Assembly: GCA_000437495.1 (NCBI GenBank)
Contig: FR897794.1
Location: forward strand, 1 to 25,608
From: Prevotella sp. CAG:485
Lineage (GTDB): Bacteria > Bacteroidota > Bacteroidia > Bacteroidales > Muribaculaceae
Direction: 5' to 3'
Length of the DNA: 25,608 nt
Position 1 is the stretch's first letter. Each line of letters opens with the position of its first letter. The position numbers and the translations under genes were made by a program. Of the stretch, positions 15,431 to 21,529 are shown piece by piece. The notes beneath the pieces are model-generated. The model saw only the letters and a program-made list of their open reading frames with translations. It did not search any database and had not been told where the DNA came from.

Positions 15431-15945
15431 TGAAAAAGATACTGCTGGGCATAGTGTTGGTTCTTGCCACCGGTTTTGCAGCCAATGCACAGAAATTTGC
15501 CCTTGTGGACATGGAATACATACTCCGCAACATTCCGAGTTATGAAATGGCCAACGAGCAGCTTAACCAGATAAGCGCACGTTTTGAAAAGGAAGTTAAT
15601 GATATGGCAGCCGAGGCCGAGACAATGTACAAGAACTATCAGAGCGACCGCGTCTTCCTCACCGACGAGCAGAAACAGGCCCGCGAACAGGAAATAGTAG
15701 CCAAAGAGAAAGAGGTTAGCGACCTGCGTTACAAATATTTCGGCAACGAAGGCGAGCTGTTCAAAAAACGTCAGAGCCTGATGAAGCCAATTCAGGAAGA
15801 AGTGTATGAGGCCATCAAAGCCGTGTCGCAGGAAAAAGGCTATCAGGTAATCTTCGACCGCGCCTCCAGTCAGAGCATAGTGTTCGCCTCGCCCAAAATT
15901 GACGTCAGCAACGACGTTCTGGCCAAGTTAGGTTATAGTAAATAA
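15430..15945 (+). CDS. OmpH/Skp-family periplasmic chaperone (first copy)
   Basis: A 171-residue protein with a signal peptide (MKKILLGIVLVLATGFAANA), the OmpH opening KFALVDMEYILRNIPSYEMA, and a long charged coiled-coil (about 40-120) forming the tentacles of a Skp trimer, closing with IVFASPKIDVSNDVLAKLGY. Skp proteins hold unfolded outer-membrane proteins in the periplasm before delivery to BamA, whose gene ends 51 bp upstream. It is probably part of the same transcript as bamA, as no clear promoter is seen in the gap. Confidence 0.93.
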   Translation: MKKILLGIVLVLATGFAANAQKFALVDMEYILRNIPSYEMANEQLNQISARFEKEVNDMAAEAETMYKNYQSDRVFLTDEQKQAREQEIVAKEKEVSDLRYKYFGNEGELFKKRQSLMKPIQEEVYEAIKAVSQEKGYQVIFDRASSQSIVFASPKIDVSNDVLAKLGYSK

Positions 15946-16121
15946 TCAGCCGCAGGCCAATCAGAGCGGCCGAAGCAGGCAGCAACAGAAATATATCAGA
16001 CAGAATATAAGACTCGCATATAAGGCTCGCCCCGGCGGGAAGGCTTGTAAATGTCGGAAAATTTTGCTACCTTTGCAGCCGCTAACAGCAAGAATAAAAA
16101 CTAATACCCAATAGATAAGAA
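15946..16121 (+). other. Intergenic region between the two ompH genes, with promoter of the second
   Basis: This 176-bp gap contains a GC-rich patch with short complementary runs (GGCC at about 15957 and 15968) but no T-run terminator. It also holds a promoter for the second ompH gene: TTG at 16045-16047 and TACCTTTG at 16068-16075, 20 bp apart, with a leader of about 40 nt. Confidence 0.6.
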
Positions 16122-16622
16122 ATGTTTAAGAAAGTATTGCTCGCATTGGCTCTCATCGTGCCTATGCTTGCCACCGCACAGACCGTAAAAATCGGTTACC
16201 TCAACCCCGACGAGGTGCTGAAAGCTATGCCCGAATTCAAAACAGTGGAGACCAACCTGGCCGACCTGTCTAAGAAATATGAGGATCAACTCCAGGCCAT
16301 GCAGAATGAGCTCAAGACCAAGATGGACGCTTACGAGAAACTTGGTGCCAACGAGCCTCAGAGCATCAAAGAGCGTAAAGCCAAAGACATAGAAGACCTG
16401 CAGACCCGTATGCAGCAGTTCTACCAGACAGCTCAGACCGAGATGCAACGCAAGCAGCAGGAACTGGCTCAGCCGCTCCACAGCAAACTGCAGGACGCCG
16501 TTGACGCCGTGGGCAAAGAGGGCAGCTTCACAGTGATTCTCTACAAAGACGTAATGATGTATTACGCCACCCCGGCAGTAGACGTAACGCCTCTGGTACG
16601 CGCCAAACTCGGCATCAAATAA
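16122..16622 (+). CDS. OmpH/Skp-family periplasmic chaperone (second copy)
   Basis: A 166-residue paralogue of the preceding gene: signal peptide MFKKVLLALALIVPMLATAQ, then VKIGYLNPDEVLKAMPEFKT and a charged coiled coil (about 40-120) rich in glutamine and lysine, ending VDVTPLVRAKLGIK. The tentacle segment differs strongly from that of the first copy, so the two may prefer different clients; this is inference. It has its own TACCTTTG promoter, allowing independent expression. A hairpin at 16655-16683 closes the unit. Confidence 0.93.
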   Translation: MFKKVLLALALIVPMLATAQTVKIGYLNPDEVLKAMPEFKTVETNLADLSKKYEDQLQAMQNELKTKMDAYEKLGANEPQSIKERKAKDIEDLQTRMQQFYQTAQTEMQRKQQELAQPLHSKLQDAVDAVGKEGSFTVILYKDVMMYYATPAVDVTPLVRAKLGIK

Positions 16623-16654
16623 GAAAACGAATCTTAGACCAAACCATAAGGGAG

Positions 16655-16683
16655 TGCGGAGAGGGCGTCTGCCTTCCTCCGCA
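16655..16683 (+). terminator. Terminator-like hairpin after the second ompH
   Basis: TGCGGAG (16655-16661) pairs with CTCCGCA (16677-16683), with an inner GGC/GCC. The tail TTCTTTGT is modestly T-rich, making this a weak to moderate intrinsic terminator. Confidence 0.6.
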
Positions 16684-16708
16684 TTCTTTGTATGAAACGG
16701 CGCTCAAC

Positions 16709-16722
16709 GCTTTATATAAAGC
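16709..16722. promoter_or_regulatory. 14-bp perfect palindrome upstream of murI
   Basis: GCTTTATATAAAGC is self-complementary along its full length, 24 bp before the murI ATG. It could be a protein-binding site or an A+T-rich initiation region; there is no direct evidence for either. Confidence 0.3.
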
Positions 16723-16746
16723 CGGAAACAGGAGCGAAACAAGAAC

Positions 16747-17634
16747 ATGAAGCAGGAAAACGACAGAATAAACCACGGACCGATAGGCGTGTTCGACTCG
16801 GGCTATGGCGGACTGACCATACTGCGCCGGATACGCCGCAGGCTGCCCGATTACAGCTATTTGTATCTGGGCGATAACGCGCGGGCACCTTACGGGTCGC
16901 GCTCGTTTGAGCTGGTGCATCATTTTACGCGGCAAGCCGTGGAGTATCTGTTTGCCCAAGGCTGCCGCCTGGTGATTCTGGCCTGCAACACAGCCTCAGC
17001 CAAGGCCTTGCGTACCATACAGCAGGAATATCTGCCGCGCTATGCCCCCGAACGCCGCGTGTTGGGCGTAATACGTCCTACCGTGGAATCGCTGCCGGCA
17101 ACCACGCGCAACGGGCACATCGGCCTGATGGCCACACCCGGCACGGTGGCCAGCCACAGCTACCGCATGGAGACGGCCAAGATTGACCCGGAGATGCACC
17201 TTACGGAGATGGCCTGTCCGCTGTTGGTACCCCTTATTGAGAACGGAGAGGCAGAAAGCGAGGGGGCAGACTGGTTTGTGGCCAAATACACCCGTCAGCT
17301 GCTTGAGGCAGACCCTGAGATAGACACCATCCTGTTGGGCTGCACACATTATCCGCTCATCACCGATGCCATTCGCCGCCATGTGCCCGAAAAGGTAAAG
17401 CTGCTGGAACAGGGTCCGTTGGTGGCAGAGAGCCTCGCCGACTATCTGCGCCGTCATCCGGAAATTGAAGAACGCTGTCTACGCGGTGCCGACTGCCGCT
17501 ATCTCACCACCGAAGACCCCGGCAAATTCGACCCTATGGCAACAGCTTTTACCGGCACAGAGGTGCGCAGCCACCGCATAGACCTGGAAAACTGCGCCTC
17601 GAAAGTTGAAAATACAAACATCAAACACCACTGA
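16747..17634 (+). CDS. murI: Glutamate racemase
   Basis: A 295-residue aspartate/glutamate racemase-family enzyme. IGVFDSGYGGLTI (with D17 and S18), LACNTASAKALR with catalytic C80, and LLGCTHYPL with catalytic C199 are all in place. It interconverts L- and D-glutamate, supplying D-Glu for the peptidoglycan stem. It lies after the ompH pair, as commonly seen in Bacteroidales. Only 6 bp separate it from the lipoprotein gene downstream, so they probably share a transcript. No TAnnTTTG box is obvious before it; expression may depend on readthrough past the preceding hairpin or on a promoter I cannot see. Confidence 0.96.
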   Translation: MKQENDRINHGPIGVFDSGYGGLTILRRIRRRLPDYSYLYLGDNARAPYGSRSFELVHHFTRQAVEYLFAQGCRLVILACNTASAKALRTIQQEYLPRYAPERRVLGVIRPTVESLPATTRNGHIGLMATPGTVASHSYRMETAKIDPEMHLTEMACPLLVPLIENGEAESEGADWFVAKYTRQLLEADPEIDTILLGCTHYPLITDAIRRHVPEKVKLLEQGPLVAESLADYLRRHPEIEERCLRGADCRYLTTEDPGKFDPMATAFTGTEVRSHRIDLENCASKVENTNIKHH

Positions 17635-17640
17635 TATTCC

Positions 17641-18441
17641 ATGAAAAAAAACATTCTCTGGGTGCTTGCCGCCATAATGAGCATGGGCATATTGGCCTCA
17701 TGTTCCGACGATGATGACGACTACTACGTCTACACCCTCAACCTTCAAAAAGACACTCAGATAAAATACACAGACAAGGGCGTGTGGGACAAGGCTTACA
17801 CCACCGACGACCTTTACGTTGACCCCTTCAGCTTCAACCACAAGGGCTACGACAGCTACGGAGGCTATTTCTCGGGTTATGTGGCCGCCAAGACCACCGA
17901 TTCAGGATATTTCGACGATATGCTGGCTCATCAGTTTGACGTCATAGCCGGCGGCGGCGCCAAGGGTGTCGGTTCGCCTTACGTCATCGGTTATTGGAAT
18001 TCGGCAGAGGAGGAAGCACCCATAGAGCGCTCCACAGCCATCTGCCTGCGCAAGGCTCATGGCGCCGCAAAAGCCTTCACGCCTATGTCGGTGAAGATTT
18101 GCAATACCTCTTACACCTACTACTGCATGACACGCGGCAACAATTACTGCCGCAAGTTTGAAGAGGGCGATTATCTGAAGATAACGGCTCACGGCTGCAA
18201 ATCGACCACCTCAACCGAGGAGACCACCCTCGACTTCTATCTGGCCCGTTGCGAAGGGAATACCGACGACTGGTTCGTGAACCGCTGGACAACCTGGGAC
18301 CTCTCGGCACTCGGCGAGATTGAGGTGCTCTATTTCACCATGGAATCGACCGACAAAGGGGCTTTCGGCATCAACACGCCCACATATTTTGCTCTCGACG
18401 AACTTAAGGTGAGCTGCTTCTCCAACCTCAACGACAAGTAA
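17641..18441 (+). CDS. DUF4465-type lipoprotein, probably surface exposed
   Basis: A 266-residue lipoprotein. The signal MKKNILWVLAAIMSMGILAS ends in lipobox LASC with the lipidated cysteine at 21. It is followed directly by SDDDDD, matching the acidic lipoprotein export signal that sends Bacteroidota lipoproteins to the cell surface. The mature region (KGYDSYGGYFSGYVAAKTTD, QFDVIAGGGAKGVGSPYVIG, GNTDDWFVNRWTTWDLSALG, FALDELKV) has the jelly-roll-like pattern I associate with DUF4465, found in Bacteroidetes and Planctomycetes surface proteins. Ligand and role are unknown; the family name is from memory. It sits 6 bp after murI and 2 bp before the small TPR gene. Confidence 0.75.
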   Translation: MKKNILWVLAAIMSMGILASCSDDDDDYYVYTLNLQKDTQIKYTDKGVWDKAYTTDDLYVDPFSFNHKGYDSYGGYFSGYVAAKTTDSGYFDDMLAHQFDVIAGGGAKGVGSPYVIGYWNSAEEEAPIERSTAICLRKAHGAAKAFTPMSVKICNTSYTYYCMTRGNNYCRKFEEGDYLKITAHGCKSTTSTEETTLDFYLARCEGNTDDWFVNRWTTWDLSALGEIEVLYFTMESTDKGAFGINTPTYFALDELKVSCFSNLNDK

Positions 18442-18443
18442 GC

Positions 18444-18716
18444 ATGACACTGAAAGAAATCAAAGAGGCGCGGGCAGCCGGAGCGAGCAGCGAGGAGACC
18501 CTGTCGTCCCTCGACACATACATAGCCGCCCATCCGGAAGATGACGAGGCACTCACCGAACGCGCTCTGCTCAACTGGGCAATGGGCAAACGGTCAGCAG
18601 CCATCAACGACCATCTTGCCGCAGTGCGACTGAACCCGAAAAGCCGTTCAGGCCAGGCCCTGAAAGCGGCTTACGAGATTCTGAACTTCTATAACAAAGA
18701 CCTGTACAATCCCTGA
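18444..18716 (+). CDS. Small tetratricopeptide-repeat-like protein
   Basis: A 90-residue, signal-less acidic helical protein. ALTERALLNWAMGKRSAAIN followed by DHLAAVRLNP is one good TPR unit, flanked by partial helices (residues 1-30 and 70-85). TPR modules mediate protein-protein contacts; the partner is unknown. It begins 2 bp after the lipoprotein stop, making it the last gene of the murI unit. An imperfect hairpin with a short T-rich tail lies 40 bp downstream. Confidence 0.7.
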   Translation: MTLKEIKEARAAGASSEETLSSLDTYIAAHPEDDEALTERALLNWAMGKRSAAINDHLAAVRLNPKSRSGQALKAAYEILNFYNKDLYNP

Positions 18717-18756
18717 TAATGCCATCATAGATTAGCCCCACGGGGTTGCCAAAGAT

Positions 18757-18796
18757 AATGTGCCATAAGGGAACGGAAAAACCTTTACGGCACATT
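18757..18796 (+). terminator. Hairpin terminator after the small TPR gene
   Basis: AATGTGCC (18757-18764) pairs with GGCACATT (18789-18796), and the stem continues imperfectly inward (TAAGG with CCTTTA). TTCT follows, so it is plausible but not strongly T-rich. Confidence 0.6.
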
Positions 18797-18907
18797 TTCT
18801 CACCTATAGACTCTCTTTCGCTCCTACCCTCTTTTGCTCATTTCCCCTTTCGCACAAGCCGCTAATTGCGCCGGAGAGGGGAAGTGCGGTTGAAAAAGGC
18901 GGAAAAA

Positions 18908-18939
18908 TTTTGATATTTTTTAAATTTTTATTAATTTTG
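18908..18939 (+). promoter_or_regulatory. engB promoter
   Basis: TTTTG at 18908-18912 and TAATTTTG at 18932-18939, 19 bp apart, fit the -33/-7 consensus well. The -7 box ends 7 bp before the engB ATG, so the predicted leader is only about 4 nt. Confidence 0.65.
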
Positions 18940-18946
18940 CAGTTGC

Positions 18947-19561
18947 ATGAAGATAGAGAACGCGAAATTTGAAATCAGCCAGCCCGACTACCGCCAGTGT
19001 CCGCAGCATGAGGTGCCTGAATATGCCTTCATCGGCCGCAGCAATGTGGGTAAATCGTCGCTGATAAATATGCTCACAGGGAAGAAGGGTCTGGCCAAGA
19101 CGAGTCAGACACCGGGCAAGACCCTGCTAATCAACCACTTCAGCATCAACAACGGCGAGTTCTATATTGTGGACCTGCCGGGCTACGGCTACGCGGCACG
19201 GAGCAAAGACCAGCGAGCCAAACTCAAAGAGCTGATAGAGAATTACGTGCTTCACCGCCGGGAGATGACGCTGTTGTTCGTGCTGATTGACGTGCGCCAT
19301 GCGCCTCAGAAAATCGACATGGAGTTCATGTCTTTCTTAGGCGAGAACGGTGTGCCTTTCGCCATCATTTTCACCAAGGCCGACAAGCTCGGTCCGGTGG
19401 CAGTGCAACGCAACGTGGAGGAATATAAGCAGGAGCTGCACAAACAATGGGAGGAACTGCCGCCCGTGTTCATCACCTCGTCGGAGACAAAAACTGGTCG
19501 GGATGAGATTCTCGACTACATAGAAAGCATCAACAAGAGCATGCGCCAACAACAGCCATGA
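18947..19561 (+). CDS. engB: Ribosome biogenesis GTPase EngB (YsxC/YihA)
   Basis: A 204-residue TrmE-Era-EngA-like GTPase. G1 is GRSNVGKSS (30-38), the G2 region is KTSQTPGKT (51-59), G3 is DLPGYGYA (76-83), G4 is TKAD (143-146), and a TSSE-type G5 lies near the C-terminus. EngB is needed for late assembly of the large ribosomal subunit. It has its own promoter very close to the ATG and overlaps the downstream GtrA-family gene by 4 bp (ATGA). Confidence 0.96.
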   Translation: MKIENAKFEISQPDYRQCPQHEVPEYAFIGRSNVGKSSLINMLTGKKGLAKTSQTPGKTLLINHFSINNGEFYIVDLPGYGYAARSKDQRAKLKELIENYVLHRREMTLLFVLIDVRHAPQKIDMEFMSFLGENGVPFAIIFTKADKLGPVAVQRNVEEYKQELHKQWEELPPVFITSSETKTGRDEILDYIESINKSMRQQQP

Positions 19562-20127
19562 GTGCAACACACCGGTCAGCCCACAAAAACAGCCCCTCAG
19601 CGGCCTCCGCAGACCCGGAAGCCGCCAACAGCGCCGTCAGCGGCACATCAGCAACAAAAAGACGGATAAAGAATCATCTGTTTTACCGCATGGTGATGGG
19701 CAACAGCCAGCTGTCGCAGATACTGCGTTTCGGCATAGTCGGCGGCCTGGCCACCATACTGCAATATGGCGTCTATGTGGTGTTTGTGGCTGCGGTGAAA
19801 GTGCCGGCGGTGCCCTCCACCATGATAAGCTACGCCATCAGCTTCATCTTTAACTTCCTGATGTCGAACTACTTCACGTTCAACACCCGTCCCAGCACCT
19901 TACGCGGCATCGGCTTCACGCTGTCGCACATGGTGAATATGGGTCTTCAGGTAGGCTTAGTGGCAATCTTCAAAGGCATTGTGGGTCCTACATTGGCACT
20001 TCTTCCTGCTATGGCCATCTGCATACCGGCGAACTATCTGCTGGTGCGGTTTGCGCTCACCTCGCAGGCTATGGACCGTCTGTCAGAGCGTTTGGGGCGC
20101 CTGTTTCACAGAACCCGCACACACTGA
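19558..20127 (+). CDS. GtrA family membrane protein
   Basis: A 189-residue protein. A hydrophilic, Ser/Ala/Lys-rich N-terminal tail of about 50 residues precedes four predicted membrane helices (roughly 55-75, 80-102, 120-140 and 145-165). The pattern QILRFGIVGGLATILQYGVY and SYAISFIFNFLMSNYFTFN is characteristic of GtrA. Family members are thought to move or stabilise undecaprenyl-linked sugars for glycan modification. The long polar N-terminus is more than the family core needs, and a start at M45 or M47 (YRMVMGNSQ) cannot be excluded. Coupling to engB is through a 4-bp overlap. Confidence 0.85.
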   Translation: MSATHRSAHKNSPSAASADPEAANSAVSGTSATKRRIKNHLFYRMVMGNSQLSQILRFGIVGGLATILQYGVYVVFVAAVKVPAVPSTMISYAISFIFNFLMSNYFTFNTRPSTLRGIGFTLSHMVNMGLQVGLVAIFKGIVGPTLALLPAMAICIPANYLLVRFALTSQAMDRLSERLGRLFHRTRTH

Positions 20128-20157
20128 CGCGCGACAAAAGCCTCTGCAAAAGAAAAA

Positions 20158-20207
20158 CAGAGCCACACGCAAAAATAAAACAGAGCCACACGCTTTGTGC
20201 GGCTCTG
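20158..20207. terminator. Convergent terminator with a duplicated stem arm
   Basis: CAGAGCC (20181-20187) pairs with GGCTCTG (20201-20207), with CAC/GTG pairing inside. On the minus strand the hairpin is followed directly by TTTTATTTTTG, a strong intrinsic terminator for the metal-domain gene. CAGAGCCACACGC also occurs upstream at 20158-20170, a second possible left arm. Confidence 0.75.
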
Positions 20208-20228
20208 CTTATCTCTCCGAATAGCGGC

Positions 20229-20870
20229 TTAACGCTTTTTCTGAATCTTCTTGGCTTTGGTAGCCTTGGTGGCTTTAGCAGGAGCCTCGGTGCAGTTTGA
20301 TTCGGCATTAGTGCAACCTATGGCAATGGATTCTTTGGCAGCTTTGGGGCAGTTGTCTTCAACCTTCTCGCACTCCTTGCGAGTGGTCTGCTTGCCGTTA
20401 CATTCAGCCTTTGTGGCCTTTCTGACGTCCTTTTTCACCTGCGCTTTAGCGGCCTGAGTGTCTTTTTCAGCCGCTTCCTTCTCACACTGGCCGTCGGCAC
20501 ACTGGTGAACGGTGGGTTTGCCGTCGATGGCGGTTACGATGCCGGGGTTGGCGTCGATGACACGCTTCATGGCACGCGAAGCCTCCTCAAGGGTGGTTTG
20601 CTTGGCAGTGTAGCCTATGGCGGTGAGTGCGTTGACTATAATCTCCGGTTTGAGAGTGGTGGGGTTGTAAACCACTTCCACAGTCTGAGTGGCGAGGTCG
20701 GGCTTTACCGACGACACACCCTCTATGGCGGTGAGAGCCTGCTGAACACGATTCACACAGTTCTGGCAGTTCATGTTGGGAGTGAGGCTGTAGAGCACTT
20801 TTTCATTCTTCTGAGCGTAGCAGCTCAACCCTATCAGAGCCGCCAGCATGATAAAGAATAACTTTTTCAT
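20229..20870 (-). CDS. Exported heavy-metal-associated (HMA) domain protein with Cys/Lys-rich tail
   Basis: A 213-residue protein. A signal peptide (MKKLFFIMLAALIGLSCYAQ) is followed by one HMA domain (about 25-95) with metal-binding MNCQNC (C35, C38), NRVQQALTAIEGVSSVKPDL and the NALTAIGY ending. HMA domains bind copper, zinc or similar ions and pass them between proteins. The remaining 90 or so residues are low-complexity, rich in Lys/Ala/Glu, with seven further cysteines (124, 129, 157, 167, 174, 186, 193), an unusual extension that might bind more metal or form disulfides. GLSC could be read as a weak lipobox, but cleavage after YAQ is more likely. It is transcribed alone, divergent from dut. 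Confidence 0.8.
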   Translation of the reverse strand: MKKLFFIMLAALIGLSCYAQKNEKVLYSLTPNMNCQNCVNRVQQALTAIEGVSSVKPDLATQTVEVVYNPTTLKPEIIVNALTAIGYTAKQTTLEEASRAMKRVIDANPGIVTAIDGKPTVHQCADGQCEKEAAEKDTQAAKAQVKKDVRKATKAECNGKQTTRKECEKVEDNCPKAAKESIAIGCTNAESNCTEAPAKATKATKAKKIQKKR

Positions 20871-20909
20871 GATTTCAACGTTAAAAAAATGTGGTTACTG
20901 AATTTTTTG

Positions 20910-20917
20910 CAAAGATA
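20910..20917 (-). promoter_or_regulatory. -7 box of the HMA-domain gene
   Basis: The minus strand reads TATCTTTG, 39 bp before the ATG at 20870. The -33 element is not clear. No obvious metal-sensor operator palindrome was seen. Confidence 0.5.
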
Positions 20918-20944
20918 AAACTATTATCTATTCTATAAAAGAAT

Positions 20945-20952
20945 TAACTTTG
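20945..20952 (+). promoter_or_regulatory. dut -7 box
   Basis: TAACTTTG matches TAnnTTTG, 38 bp before the preferred dut ATG. It lies back to back with the box of the HMA gene, 27 bp away. Confidence 0.5.
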
Positions 20953-20990
20953 TAAAAAGTTCCGAGTTGACCAAAAAATACTTAGAAGAA

Positions 20991-21443
20991 ATGAACAACA
21001 ACGACATAATCCTGCGTCTGTCGAACCACAGTCCTCACCCGAATCCGGTATACGCCACACCGGGCGCGTCGGGCATGGACATTCACGCCTGGCTGCCCGA
21101 CGGCCCAATCACATTAGCGCCCATGGAACGGCGCCTCATCCCCACAGGTCTGTATATGGACATACCCTACGGCTATGAGGTACAGATACGCCCTCGTTCG
21201 GGTTTGTCGCTGAAACAGGGCCTCACGGTGGTCAACACTCCCGGCACCGTCGACAGCGACTATCGCGGCGAAGTCAGTGTAATAATGATTAACCTGAGCG
21301 AGGAGCCGGTAACGATTTCCGACGGCGACCGCATTTGCCAGATGATAGTGGCACCGGTGATGCACGTAATTTGGCAGGATGCCGGCGATTCACTTTCGCA
21401 GACTGACCGCGGCGACGGCGGTTTCGGCCACACCGGTGTGTGA
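20991..21443 (+). CDS. dut: dUTP diphosphatase
   Basis: A 150-residue trimeric-type dUTPase. The five motifs are PGASGMDI (24-31), RPRSGLSLKQG (67-77), NTPGTVDSDYRGEV (82-95, with catalytic D88), GDRICQMIV (112-120) and RGDGGFGHTG (140-149). It hydrolyses dUTP to dUMP, keeping uracil out of DNA and feeding thymidylate synthesis. The open frame extends to a TTG at 20967, but ATG 20991 gives the family's usual start distance. It opens the dut, TPR, DUF4292, EnvC-like cluster. Confidence 0.95.
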   Translation: MNNNDIILRLSNHSPHPNPVYATPGASGMDIHAWLPDGPITLAPMERRLIPTGLYMDIPYGYEVQIRPRSGLSLKQGLTVVNTPGTVDSDYRGEVSVIMINLSEEPVTISDGDRICQMIVAPVMHVIWQDAGDSLSQTDRGDGGFGHTGV

Positions 21444-21459
21444 AAGACCCTGAAAGTGC

Positions 21460-21480
21460 CGCTTCACAAATCTTGAAGCG
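21460..21480 (+). terminator. Small hairpin between dut and the TPR gene
   Basis: CGCTTCA (21460-21466) pairs with TGAAGCG (21474-21480) around a 7-nt loop. No T-run follows, so it may cause partial termination or mark an mRNA processing point. Confidence 0.4.
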
Positions 21481-21529
21481 ATCTATCACTTATCCCTGAC
21501 ACGACCACTTTAAAATTTTTCATAAGACA

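Noticed and set aside
20967..20990. Longer dut start at TTG
   Set aside because: ATG 20991 gives the usual distance to motif 1, and the extra eight residues are not family-like.
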